Source: Onthophagus taurus (lineage: Eukaryota; Arthropoda; Insecta; Coleoptera; Scarabaeidae). From it: 64,000 nt of DNA. The stretch covers positions 32,798,001-32,862,000 of the forward strand of contig NC_091976.1 in the NCBI RefSeq assembly GCF_036711975.1, in the 5' to 3' direction. Position numbers and translations under genes: made by a program. The notes under the pieces are model-generated. The model ran no database searches, was not told the origin of the DNA, and was given only the letters and a program-made list of their open reading frames with translations. Shown here piece after piece: positions 12,854-23,867 of the stretch; the first letter of the stretch is position 1, and each line of letters begins with the position of its first letter.

Positions 12854-14525
12854 CAAGGTGATTATCAACCTATATGTGTAAACTTGATGAAAAAAATTGT
12901 AGTAAAAGTCATCAAGGAGATGTTACAAAGTACAAGAACTGCTGCCAATAAGTTGGCAGGCTGTAGAATATAGTACAGATGTTACAAAGTACAAAAACTC
13001 ATGCTGCCAAATATTTGGCAGACTGTAAAATATAGTATAGATGTTACAAAGTACAAGAACTCAAGCTGCCGACAAGTTGGCAGACTGTAGAGTATAGTAT
13101 GGATGTTACAAAGTATAAGAACTCATGCTGCCAACAAGTTGGCAGTTTTTAAAATTCCTTATTGATGTCTGCTAACAAGAACTTATGCAGCCAACAAGTT
13201 TCCAGCCTCTAGAATGCGTGATTGATGTCTGTTCACAAGATCTCGTGCTGCTAACAAGTTGGCAGACTGTAGAATGTAATATAGATGCTACAAAGTACAA
13301 GAATTCATGCTGCCAACAAGTTGGCACTCTCTAGAATACAGGATTAATGTCTGTTGATCTCACAACTCATACTGCCAACAAGTTAGAAGTCTCTAGAATG
13401 CGTGATTGATGTCTGTTTACAAGAACTCATGCTTCCAACAAGTTGGCAGTCCTTAGAATGTAGTATTGATGTCTGTTTACAAGAACTCACGCTGCCAATT
13501 AATTTGCAGGCTGTAGAATATAGTATAAATGTTACAAAGTACAACAAATTATGCTGCAAACTTGTTGGCAGCCTCTAGAATGCAGGATTGATGTCTGCTG
13601 ATCTCACAGGTCATGCTGAAAATTAGTTGGCAGACTGTAGAATATAGTATAGAAGTTATAAAGTACAAGAACTCATGCTGCCAACAATTTGGCAGACTGT
13701 AGAATATAGTATAGATGTTACAAAGTACAAGAACTCAAGCTGCCAACAAGTTGGCAGACTGTAGAATACAGTATGGATGTTACAAAGTATAAGAACTCAT
13801 GCTGCCAACAAGTTGGCAGTTTTTAAAATTCATGATTGATGTCTGCTAACAAGAACTTATGCAGCCAACAAGTTTTCAGCCTCTAGAATGCGTGATTGAT
13901 GTCTGTTCACAAGATCTCATGCAGCTAACAAGTTGGCAGACTGTAGAATGTAATATAGATGCTACAAATTACATGAACTCATGCTTCCAACAAGTTGGCA
14001 GTCTCTAGAATGTAGTATTGATATCTATTTACAAGAACTCACGCTGCCAATTAATTTGCAGGCTGCAAAATATAGTATAAATGTTACAAAGTACAAGAAA
14101 TCATGCTACAAACTTGTTGACAGCCTCTAGAATGCAGGATTGATGTCTGCTGATCTCACAGGTCATGCTGAAAATTAGTTGGCAGACTGTAGAATATAGT
14201 ATAGAAGTTACAAAGTACAAGAACTCATGCTGCCAACAACATTTTTCGTTGGAAGTGCGTTGACATCTAAATAATGTAATTCCCTGAAGATGGATAGATT
14301 GAGGTTGCGATTGGTCGACCTAAATCCTCATGATTTTTATTTTTGAATTTAATACTGAACAAGAATTGCGAAATCGGATATTTGCTGTTATTGAGACAAT
14401 CCGTCAATACTGAAGAAAAAGAAAAATTTACGGAATTACAATTTTTTGCATCTATTGCTCATTATTTTTAACTTAATTTTTTTTTTAATCCCCAAGTTTA
14501 TGCGTATAGGTTGAGAATCATCCTG
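12854..14525 (+). mobile_element. Mariner-like element with a satellite-filled interior
   Basis: The left end CAAGGTGATTATCAACCTAT and the reverse complement of the right end CAGGATGATTCTCAACCTAT match at 17 of 20 positions and continue through 'A.G..TAAACTTG', about 34 bp in all. TA dinucleotides flank both (12852-12853, 14526-14527), as for Tc1/mariner insertions. Just inside the right end (about 14295-14420) a broken frame reads like the mariner C-terminal motif (D/N-PHDFYF, cf. SPDLxPxDFFLW) with stops. Nearly all of the interior (12905-14240) is tandem ~67-bp satellite monomers. Confidence 0.75.
12905..14240. repeat. Satellite array inside the mariner-like element
   Basis: About 20 monomers of the AACAAGTTGGCAG family of 8060-10940, here with a larger ~664-bp internal duplication (the segment with 'agaactcaagctgcc' recurs near 13055 and 13730). 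Monomers are more diverged than those in the 622-bp block. Confidence 0.88.
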
Positions 14526-15516
14526 TATATCGTCGGTAGCACAAGAAAAACTCTAAAATACGTAAAATTTTATCGCTACTTATTTTTAATACATTTTTAG
14601 AGATCACAAAGTTGGATTTTAACTTGGTTATCTCAAAAACGTTTTTTAAGAGTCGTCATTTCAGTAATATTGGTTCAGTTTCAAATCTTGATTCGTATCA
14701 TAACTCATCTTCATTTACATCAACAGCAATTAACACAATAACTAGCTGTTACTGTACTCAAAATAGTGACGAATGTGATGTTAAAGAAAACGACTATAGA
14801 CTACAAAGACTCTAATATAAAAACTTTCAGATTAGATTTGCAAACAGTACTATTAGCACATCCTTTGCAGAGTAAAAATGTTTAGGGAAAATTATAATCA
14901 TATACTGTGATAGTAGTTAGATAAAATATAACAATACTTTTGCGTTTTTTTTTGTGCTACCGATATCTTGGACATATGAATTATTATAACAACATTAACT
15001 CAAGAAATATCAAAAAATTTTAATCGATCAAGTTTCCAATTAATGAATAATAAACGTCCCTTTTTTAATAAATTCTTTTCTCTTGATATTTCTAGTGTTA
15101 AATAACAATAAAACAACCTGAAAATATTGTTTAAAAAGAATGGCAAGTAACCAATGCGCAAGTCCCGCTTACGCTTTCATTTTGATTCTAGTCTCTCACA
15201 ATCAAACAAAGACAAATTAATTAATAATACAAAAATCAAAATTTAAAGCCCTGTTATAAATTTCAATTTTAAATTTACCTTTTATCATCCGCTAAAATAC
15301 TTAAGTACTTCTACGTTTTATTTTATTTTATATTAGTAAATTTTTTTTCACTTAAATCTTATTGTTATGTGATTGATTTCATACTTCTTTGTAAATATTT
15401 TGTACGTTTCATACTCTTGTTATTATTTACTTTTTATTTTATTATTTTTTTTTTAGATTTAAAAGATATCTTAATCTTTTTTTCTTAATTTTTAATAATT
15501 AAAAATTTCTTTTAAT
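14526..15516. other. 3' flank of menin, no gene seen
   Basis: AT-rich. The open frame at 14612-14815 is Ser/Thr-rich without a domain. The menin 3' UTR probably occupies the upper end. Confidence 0.5.
15433..15443 (-). terminator. Candidate menin polyadenylation signals
   Basis: Two overlapping AATAAA hexamers on the minus strand about 75-85 nt past the menin stop codon. Confidence 0.5.
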
Positions 15517-15809
15517 TTATTCCCGCCTTGTTCGTTTAGGTCGAACGTTACCATCCTCACCCCGACTCTTTTTACCAATTTGCACCTGCGATTGTGCCGT
15601 TAAATGCAACGAAATCGCGTGCGTATTTAATTTCTCCGCCAATAACAAACCCTTTAATTCTTTCATTTTTTGACTATGCAAAATAATCGTTGGTTTAGAT
15701 TTATCGGGAATATCAATTGGTTTTTCTTCTTCTTTTTCGATAATCTCCTTTTTCTCCTGAACTTTTGATGTACTTGGACTCATTCCATTCGTTTTTTCTT
15801 CATCACCAC
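15517..15809 (-). CDS. Mnn1: Menin, exon 4 (C-terminus)
   Basis: The last coding exon of menin: acceptor TTAG at 15810-15811, stop at 15517. It encodes an acidic/lysine-rich linker, then HSQKMKELKGLLLAEKLN and LHLTAQSQVQ, which match the conserved C-terminal segment of animal menins, then a basic tail (KKSR ... RPKRTRR) typical of nuclear-localisation signals. It joins in phase 1 to exon 3 (…PFMG|GDEEK) across a 6.2-kb intron. Without exon 4 the protein would lack its C-terminal NLS and DNA-contacting tail. Confidence 0.93.
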
Positions 15810-15999
15810 CTAACACACATAAATTAATTTTAATAAAATAATCCGCTCCTGGTATTTTAACAAGGAAACACGCGCGTAAATCGTACAGGAATAATAAACG
15901 TACAGTTTTGGAAAGATCATCGGACGATATGGAAAAAGAAAAAAAGAGACGTCCTATAAATCAAAAAACTAAGTGTAGAAAGAAGAGGAGACTTTACTG

Positions 16000-17756
16000 A
16001 GGATGCAAGAAGAAAATAGGAGAGTTATAAAGATGGGGACGTGGAATATTACAACTTTAACGGGAAAAGAAAGAGAAATAATGGAGGAGATGTTTGGGAT
16101 AGAAATAATGGGAATTAGTGAAGCTAAAAAGAAATGAAGGCATACAATTATCAAATAATTGTAGTCAGGAGTCGAAGAAATACGTTTGTGGCAGAAGAAA
16201 GGAATGCTAAGAGTAGTATTGATTACATCACATACACCTGGAATCTCCAAAACAAATTCCAGGAGGTAAAGACTGAAGCAGAAAGAGAAATGGGAACCAA
16301 CCACAGACTAGTCATGTTAACTATTAATAATATAGAAATCGAAAATAATACCAAGAAAAAACAAACAACGAATTTCAATAACTAGAACAAACAGAGAATT
16401 TAACACTGGAGGAAAAGTGGAGAATTTTTGAAAAGATAATGTGAAATAAAGCTATGGTAGTGTGTAGAATGAAGAGGTCCGACAGAGCAAATCCGAACGA
16501 GCAGAGATATAGCTAAGAATATGGTAAAAGAGGCATAAAAGAAAAGTTGGGAAGAATTAGGAACAAGCTTAAATGAAACATACGGATCAAATAACAGGAA
16601 ATTCTGGAATAAAATAAGAAAAGTGAAGGGAGATCAAAGGAAACATATAAAAGCCGTTAAAGATAAAAACAACGACGTAAAGACAACTACAAGGAAAATT
16701 CTGGACATATGGGCGGATTTTTATGCAGAAAAGTTCAAGGACGGAAAACAGGCACAAACAATGGAGGAGAGAAGAGAAGATCAGATAAGGGAAGACACTA
16801 CAGACATAGTAACTACTGAAGAGTTAACAATGAAAGAATTAGGAGAAGCAATGATGAAGATGAAAATACACAAGGCTTACAGCAAAGACAAGATAGATCC
16901 AGAGATCACAAAATATTTGGCAATAAAAGGAAAGGAGTGGTTTCTAAGTATATATAAAACCGTAATACATAAATAAAAGAAGTTACTTGAACTGTGAAAA
17001 TTACAGAGCCATATGCCTATCATCTACAAGTTACAAATTGTACACATAGATAATAGAAAAAAGGTTAAGAAGAGTATTGGAAAATAAACTAGAAGATGAA
17101 CAAGAAAACGAACGAACAATAACATACATGTAATCCGAAATATCATTGAAAGGAAAATAGAGACAAACTAAAACAATTAATGGTACCACAAAAACTAACA
17201 AAAATAATTGAAAACCTGTACAAGAAAGTCAAGGACATAGTACAAATGAAGGGAGAAACATCAAAATGAGCAAGGGAATAAAACAAGGCGATATCCTAAG
17301 TCCCTTGTTATTTATAATATTAATAGACAGAGTGATAAAAAATACAAAAACAAGAACAAATAAATATCAAACAGTAAGAGGTTATAAAAGTTTGGAACCA
17401 GTAAAAATAGATAATTTACTATATGCTGATGACATAGTGCAAAAGGCAAGGAAGTTGGTTGAAATATGGACAGAAGAAATTGAAAAGATGGGCCTAGAAT
17501 TGAACGTAAATAAATATAAAATCGTGATAATAAATACAAAGGATATAAAAAATAACCAGAAAGAAATAGTTATTAAGGAACAAAAGATAGAAGAAGTATC
17601 ATCATATGAGTACTTGGGCATTCAGTATCACATGATGGAAGGATAGACTTAGACATAAATGCAAGAATAAGGAATACAAACAACGTATATCATACTCTAA
17701 ACAAGACAATTTTTGGGAAGAAGGAGATAGATAAAAAAATAAAATTGAAAGTATAC
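16000..17756 (+). pseudogene. Non-LTR retrotransposon remnant, 5' part
   Basis: Lies in the menin intron. The frame near 16000-16135 reads KMGTWNITTLTGKEREIM...ISEAKKK, the start of an apurinic-type endonuclease. 16623-16976 is a linker and the frame at 17266-17646 holds SKGIKQGDILSPLLFIILID and LLYADDI, the RT catalytic region, followed by the EYLGIQY motif. Numerous stops between these blocks show decay. The endonuclease text resembles RTE/CFDP2-type elements. The coding frame is cut at 17756 (…KLKVY) by the insertion of 17757-21628. Confidence 0.85.
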
Positions 17757-17789
17757 AGGGATGGCAAATTTGGGTGTTATTATAGGCTA

Positions 17790-18228
17790 TTTCAGAAACT
17801 ATAAGAAATAGGAAAAAAGTAGGGGAGATCTTCTTTTCAAATTTTCGTGATTTCAAAAAATGCTCATATTTCGTTTATTTTTGAAATTAGAGAAATGGGG
17901 TTGATACGTTCTTAAGACACTTTTTTACTTGATGATTTTTGAAATACAACGCAAAGTTGTATTTTTTTAAATACAAACTATAGTTGATGTTATTGAAAAG
18001 AGCATATTTATAGCTTTCCAATGATGTATCGAATGTAAACGTTAATTTTCAGTTCTAAAATAGTACCTAAGCGCCAATATTCAAAATTTTGATAAAAATT
18101 TGACTTTTTAGCTATAACTTAAAAACAAAAGAAGATAGAGGTTTAGTCTTTGCGGGATTGGATTAGTCTCGAAAAAAGAGACCGGGACATGGGGCCCACT
18201 TTTTTTGTATCTCTTATAGTTTCTGAAA
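17790..18228. mobile_element. 439-bp MITE with perfect 17-bp TIRs
   Basis: TTTCAGAAACTATAAGA at 17790-17806 is perfectly mirrored by TCTTATAGTTTCTGAAA at 18212-18228. The interior is non-coding. It sits between the outer element's left end and the 574-bp repeat unit. Confidence 0.75.
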
Positions 18229-19156
18229 TTAGTATATTAAAAAACAAGTTTCGTAAGACACGCTTGAAACGCACGAATTAAAGTTGAAAAACGAGTGGCG
18301 AAGCCACGAGTTTTTTAATGAGTGGGTTGCTTGAAGTCTTATGAAACGTGTTTTTTATGCTATTTTTTGTAATTCGCGTTTTCATCCTTTTTTTTAACAA
18401 AAATAAAATAAATTTTGACAATGTAGGGAAATAGGTATGCAGCAGTTGGTAACACCGTAACACTTGAAAATCGAAATTTGAATTGACAATTAAAAAGTGT
18501 CAAAACACAAAATGTATTCACATGAAAAAAATGTTTCATGTACACCTCCCAAAATAAGAGAAATTGCTCAGTGTTCAATGTCCTCATCATTGTGGACCTT
18601 GTATTCGATGCTAAGAACGTGTTTAAACATCCATAGACAAACATTGTCACATTGACAACTATACTCCGTTTTTAAACCAGGAGGAGTATTTTAAATTTGT
18701 CACCAGATTGACCTTGCACGTGATTGGTTGAATGCGAGGAAGGTTCGCACACAGGCAATTTTGAATTTGAATTTGAAGGTTAGGTAATTGATAATTCGAC
18801 AGTTTCGTGTCATTATTGTATATTTTGTGTTCTTAAACCCTTTTTTATTATATTTTGAAATAAATACACTCATAACTTCAATGTTAATTTGTATGTATAG
18901 TGTTGACGATAACAAACGAAAATAAATACAATAATAAGTAAATAAATAATAATTATTAATTTAAATTTACCGTCAAAATATCTAGTGATATTTTCTGGTG
19001 ATTTTTTCCAGTGTAAATCTGACTTTCGCGTTTACTCTTCCTGGTTTAAAAACAGAGTATAGTTCTAGTGCAAGTGTTAGTTCTAGTTTTAATTGTTATT
19101 CAGCGCTAAGTTGTATATTTTTAAGTTTCGGGTTTAGCCCTGTGTCTTCAGACGCT

Positions 19157-19435
19157 GAATGTTAGGTAAGGTTAGTTTTGTTTACAAACATTAATTATAC
19201 CATGAAGTATTCTTTGGCAATTAGTAATGGCAATTATAGCGTGAAGTTTTCTTTTGTAATGTCAATTATAGCGTGAAGGAATGTGAGGTAAGGTTAGTTT
19301 TGTTTACAAACATTAATTATACCATGAAGTATTCTTTGGCAATTAGTAATGGCAATTATAGCGTGAAGGAATGTTAGGTAAGGTTAGTTTTGTTTACAAA
19401 CATTAATTATACCTTGAAGTTTTCTTTGGCAATTA
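19157..19435. repeat. Short tandem repeat (91-122 bp units)
   Basis: Three copies beginning 'aatgttaggtaaggttag' near 19157, 19279 and 19370, each continuing through 'tgtttacaaacattaatt' and 'ggcaattatagcgtgaag'. Lies between composite elements A and B. Confidence 0.85.
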
Positions 19436-19668
19436 TACTCTGTTTTTAAACCAGGAGGAGTATTTTAAATTTGTTACCAGATTGACCTTGCGCGTGATTG
19501 GTTGAATGCGAGGAAGGTTCGCACACAGGCAATTTTGAATTTGAAGGTTGGCTTATTAGGTTTGTTCCAACCAGCGATTTGACTCGTCGTGGACTCGTCA
19601 AATGCAATCACACAGTTAAATAATGCAATGAAATCCGCTGAAATGTGACGACATTGTTATGACGAATA

Positions 19669-19707
19669 GATCCCCAAGTTTATGCGTACATGTTGAAAAT
19701 CACCCTG
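19669..19707 (+). mobile_element. Solo right end of the mariner-like element family
   Basis: 'ccccaagtttatgcgtacat' to 'aatcaccctg' matches the right terminus at 14490-14525. No partner end is found nearby, so it is a relic inside element B. Confidence 0.6.
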
Positions 19708-20269
19708 TGTTATAAGAGAACACTAGCAACTAGATAACTTATTTGATCGACTTTGATGATATATTTATAGGCATTTAGCTTATTCATATCAAGGTTGTTT
19801 TGATTCGTTTTGGCTTCAATTCTTGGACTTTAACGAGTTTGTTAAAAGAACAAAGAGGGTTGTCACACACATTGTGCAAAAAACGAATATATTAGAATAT
19901 CCAAGAGATGATTCTTTTTTTTGCAAAGCTTTTATCTGCGTTTCGATTTTTACACCATATCATGTGGAATTCATAATGGATTCTTCTAATTCTTGGGTCT
20001 TTCTTGGATTGTCGTCAACCTTCGCCGAATGATCCGTAGCTTCGTCCTGCTACAGCTTTTACAGTCTCTATCTAGTCTCCCATGTCGTGGCTTAGTGTCT
20101 CTCTATCCTTGCGGTATCTCTTCAACCTTTTTCATTCATAGACAATCTCATTCCAGACACTATCTCCTCAATATAGACCTATTTTAGCTTTTATAGTATC
20201 TTTTCAGTCTCTCTTCTCATCGCATAATATTTTTCTTACCTGCTTGGTGTTTCTTTTGCTTTTACAGTC

Positions 20270-21155
20270 TCTTGTCAGGCTCCCACTTCGCTGCTCAGTC
20301 CCTTTTGAAGTTATTTCATGCATTATCAACTCTCTGCAAGATTTGTTCTCCTCTACCTAAGCCTATTTTTGCTTTAATAGTTCTTTTTCAGTCTCCTGCT
20401 TCGCTGCTCGATGTCTTTCATTCATTATTTGCTTTGACAGTCTGTTTTCAGTCTCCCTGCTCGCTGCTCAGTGTCTGTCTTGTTCTTTCAGTATTTCTCG
20501 AAGCATTTTCATCTATGACCAGCATCTCTCCAGGCTTCTTCTCCTCTACCTGCACCTACTTTTGCATTTACAGTCCTTTTTAGGCTCCCAATTCGCTGCT
20601 CAGTATCTTTTGAAGCTTTTTCATGCATTACCAACCTTTTTGTAAGATTTGCTCTCCTCTACCTGAGCCTATTTTTGCTTTAATAGTCCCTTTTCAGTCT
20701 CCTGCTTCGCTGCTCGATGTCTTTCATTCATTATTTGCGTTGACAGCCTGTTTTCAGTCTCCCTGCTCAGTGTCTATCTTGTTCTTTCAGTATTTCTCGA
20801 AGATTTTTCATCTATTACCAGCATCTTTCCAGGCTTCTTCTCCTCTACCTGGACCTACTTTTGCTTTTACAATCTCTTTTCAGGCTCCCAATTCGCTGCT
20901 CAGTATCTTTTGAAGTTATTTCATGCATTGCCAACCCTTTGCAAGATTTGTTCTCCTCTACCTGGGCCTATTTTTGCTTTAATAGTCTTTTTCAGTCCCC
21001 TTCTTCGCTCTTCAATGTTTTTCATTCATTATTTGCTTTGACAGTCTGTTTTCAGTCTCCCTGCCCGCTGCTCAGTATCTGTCTTGTTCTCTCAGTATTT
21101 CTTGAAGCTTTTTCATCTATTACCAGCATCTCCCCAGACTTCTTCAAGACTTGAC
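20270..21155. repeat. ~300-bp CT-rich tandem repeat, three copies
   Basis: Units starting at 'caggctccca(c/a)ttcgctgctcag' near 20276, 20581 and 20881. Each has internal ~75-bp sub-repeats ('cagtctcc(c)tgcttcgctgctc'). Open frames persist because stops are rare in CT-rich DNA; no protein domain is seen. Lies inside composite element B. Confidence 0.8.
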
Positions 21156-21633
21156 ATGTACGATTGCATTTGACGAGTAACGGAATTCGACAGTTTCGTG
21201 TCATTGTTGTAAATTTTGTTTAAACCTTTTTGCGTCTTCAATTTAATTGAGTGAAATCTGTTCTTTTTAGAACATGGTATGGATCGTGACCCTAATAGTC
21301 GTTCACAACAAATTTCACAATAATAAGTAAATAAATAAATAATTATTAATTTAAATTTACCGCCAAAATATCTAGTGATATTTTCTGGTGATTTTTCCTA
21401 GTGTAAATCTGACTTTCGCGTTTACTCCGCCTGGTTTAAAAACAGAGTATAGAAAAATTAATGATCCAATGTCACCAACTTGAACTGATTCCATAAAATG
21501 TTACTAAAATCTCATTACAGCATCGGATGTTGTAAGGAGTTTTATTACAGCACAGTTTGAGTACTGTTAGAGCTTTCATTACCGTCGCGAATTACAAAAT
21601 AGCTTATAACATCCAAATTTGCCCACCCTATGC

Positions 21634-21990
21634 AACTCGGTGGCAGTCCCAATATTAACATATGCCAGTGAATAAGATAAACAAGAAGGAAAGATCACTG
21701 CAATGGAAATGAAATTTTTACAGAAAATAGTGAGGAAGGCGAAGTGGGATAGGATAAGGAATGAGGAAATAAGACTGGGAGTAGATGAAGAAGAGATAAT
21801 CAGCAAAATAGAGAGAAAGCATAATGGAACATAGCACAATAGTAAAATGGGGAATTGAAGGAAAGAATAAAGATAAGAAAAAGAAGTTGGGAAAAAGAGA
21901 GGGATGACTCCAGCAGATATAAAGGAATTTGCCAGGAACTGGAGGGAGTGGAAGAGGTGGATGGAGAAATAGATGGAAGATAAAATAATT
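21634..21990 (+). pseudogene. Non-LTR retrotransposon remnant, 3' part
   Basis: Continues the LINE cut at 17756: NSVAVPILTYASE, then ITAMEMKFLQKIVRKAKWDRIRNEEI, the usual C-terminal segment after the RT domain, then a decayed tail to about 21990. Several stops and a frameshift show it is inactive. It ends close to the menin exon 3 donor. Confidence 0.85.
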
Positions 21991-22011
21991 TTAATTAAAA
22001 TAAAAAAATAC

Positions 22012-23639
22012 CCATAAAAGGTGATCCACCTCCTTGTAATAAATACTCAGGGTTTAAAATTTTTTCTGAACACCCCGCCGTAAGGGCTTCAATACTTGGA
22101 TGAAGATTTTCTTTAGTTTCTTGATCCCCTGTTTTATTTTTCGGCTCTTCAGATATACAATAATTATTGTTATTAAAACAATTAACACTGTTTCCATTCG
22201 TTTTATTAATCGATTTATCTTCATTAACGGGTTCCGCCTCGCAAACGATATTAACTTGAGCTCGAACGTCCGCATCGAATTTCGAAATCGTATTCACTAA
22301 CGGCTTAGCCCACCCAATATGTAAAACCGGGGTGGCACTACCTTCCTCCCACTGACAAATTCCATCATAAAAACGTAATAAATTTGCGAAACATTCGGGT
22401 TTTTTAAGAATTGTGTTTGCACTAAAACCAGAACTTTCAATTTTCATGATATACGGGATTAATTCGTTGGCTATTTCAAGAAATTCTTTATAAATTTCTT
22501 CGTCGTCTCTTGAATAATTGTATCTATAAAAGAAAAATTATTATTAACAAAAAAAATTTGGATTAATAATGTTCTTACGATCGAATCACATCGCTACCGT
22601 TTGCCCAACTTTCAAAAGCTTCTTTATACATTTTATTACGATAAAAATACCCTCCTTGATACGTATATGGATAAACATGTTGATTATTATAATAAGTTCT
22701 AGATGAAAGAATCGCCTCTTGAAATAAAACGCTGCAAGGAACCCTCCCGGGAGTTGGAGCAATTTCCTCCAAGTCACCCAAATTTCCAATCGCCATCGGA
22801 TATCTACTTAAATGCCCCAAATCGTATAATAACCACAATAATTCTTGTTGAAGAGTTGCAACTTCGCTTGCATCATGTGTTGCATCCAAAGATGGATTTA
22901 TAGCAGAAACTAAAGCGACTACTTCCATGGCTCTTGTACAAACTACAGGTTTATTATTAACATATAACCAAGATCGTGCTGAGACTCCTTTCCCAATTTC
23001 TTGGCCGCGTTTATCTTCATTTCCTTTCCCATGCCAAGTCACCTCAGCTGTTTCTGTACCGTGTTCACCAAAAACAACCCATGCATGATCTTCTGATAAA
23101 GCTAAATGGACGTCTGCAAATCCTAATGAAAAAATAATCAAAAAAATTTGTATTCACATAAAATTTGAAATTTTACCTAACGCTTGACATCCAGCAACTA
23201 CAGCAAAAGCAACTCCAAAACAATCCAATTTATTACCCGTCATTAAACTATACAAACTCTGCAAATGAGCTCTGTCTTTATAATAACTCCTCGTAAGAGT
23301 ACTCCAGATGATATCGGATACTTTCTTGATAAGTTCCCTGGTGCACGGTTTATTCTTATGGTCAGATACATCAACTGAACCGTTTAAAACGGCGTGAAAT
23401 TTATGATAAAGTGTTTCGATGGTTGCAAGTTCAATAATTGGAAGGGACATCTGCTCGGGTACCTGCATGATGCGCGTGGACCGGCACGTGAGGGTGTTCT
23501 CGACGGCGCCGGCGATTATCGATAAAAGCGTCAAGTCCGGTTCGAAGTTACTTTCAAGTTGATTTTTGAATATTTCAACGACGGACCCGATACCTTTTAA
23601 TGGAAATAGGGCTTTGTCGCGCTCGGTAAAGCCCGCCAT
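22012..23639 (-). CDS. Mnn1: Menin, exons 1-3
   Basis: Nuclear scaffold that links MLL/Trithorax H3K4 methyltransferase complexes, JunD and other factors. Exons 23177-23639, 22579-23122 and 22012-22523, plus exon 4 at 15517-15809, total 1812 nt: 603 residues, close to human menin. Recognisable blocks include [61 protein letters not shown] and [18 protein letters not shown]. All splice junctions are GT-AG and in phase. The first in-frame ATG is at 23639; an upstream in-frame TTG is not used. Human menin's MLL-binding pocket residues lie in the conserved blocks. Head-to-head with the pogo-derived gene, 228 bp between start codons. Confidence 0.96.
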
Positions 23640-23867
23640 GTCGGGTATCACATTTTCTGTCAAACGTCAAAAAAAGCGTCGAACAGGTAAGGCCGGTTAG
23701 TTACTTTTATATCTTTTAAAACGACGGTTGGTATTAAATTGATATAAAATGACATTTATAAAACGTTGATTGAGGTTATGTTATTAATTACTCTAAAAAT
23801 AATAAAAACTTAAAGAAATCAAGATATAAAATAGATATTAACTATAAGTACACGAATTAAAGTGGTT
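23640..23867. promoter_or_regulatory. Putative bidirectional promoter, menin / pogo-derived gene
   Basis: Only 228 bp separate the start codons of two divergent genes. The menin-proximal side carries a minimal upstream ORF: ATG-TGA at 23653-23648 on the minus strand, 8 nt before the menin ATG. No TATA box is evident at a fixed distance. Confidence 0.5.

Larger units (their letters stand above)
18662..21449. mobile_element. Composite of two related TA-flanked TIR elements
   Basis: Element A (18662-19059, 398 bp) and element B (19436-21449, 2014 bp) share ends TACTC(C/T)GTTTTTAAACC ... GGTTTAAAAACAGAGTA and internal sequence next to each end. B carries about 1.6 kb of extra interior. The outer boundaries are flanked by TA (18660-18661, 21450-21451), and the paralogous copy at 28727-28740 ('tctagttgtcaatg') has a single TA there: a direct empty-site proof of one insertion. 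Confidence 0.85.
18229..21600 (-). repeat. 574-bp dispersed repeat unit, copy interrupted by a nested insertion
   Basis: 18229-18659 plus 21452-21600 read on the minus strand reproduce the unit that occurs twice in tandem at 28585-30145, from 'ttttgtaattcgcgacgg' to 'acaagttttttaatatac'. Subtracting the nested element leaves about 574 bp, the same length as the undisturbed copy. It contains a strong hairpin, AACTCGTGGCTTCGCCACTC, and a second outer stem (AACACGTTTCATAAGAC with CTTACGAAACTTGTT). Confidence 0.85.
17757..21628. mobile_element. Large TIR-ended insertion splitting the LINE
   Basis: The left end AGGGATGGCAAATTTGGGTG and the reverse complement of the right end (GGGTGGGCAAATTTGGATG) are matching inverted ends followed by GTTAT...GCTATTT on both sides. 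TATAC (17752-17756) and TATGC (21629-21633) flank it and look like a 5-bp target duplication with one change. Removing the insert and one flank joins …KVY to NSVAVPILTYASE, the canonical LINE C-terminal motif, in frame. The interior is a stack of further insertions. Confidence 0.75.

Noticed and set aside
8060-14240. CRISPR-like array (short palindromic repeats)
   Set aside because: Eukaryotic sequence, no unique spacers, whole monomers are homologous; this is a satellite.
14612-14815. 67-residue plus-strand frame
   Set aside because: Ser/Thr/Asn-rich, no domain; probably chance in menin 3' flank.
20272-21154. Repetitive plus-strand proteins (FQSPASLLDVFHSLF)
   Set aside because: CT-rich tandem repeat with few stop codons; no domain and frame breaks between copies.
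23640-23663. Extended menin N-terminus starting at 23663
   Set aside because: The first codon there is TTG, not ATG; the first in-frame ATG is 23639, which also fits menin's usual start.
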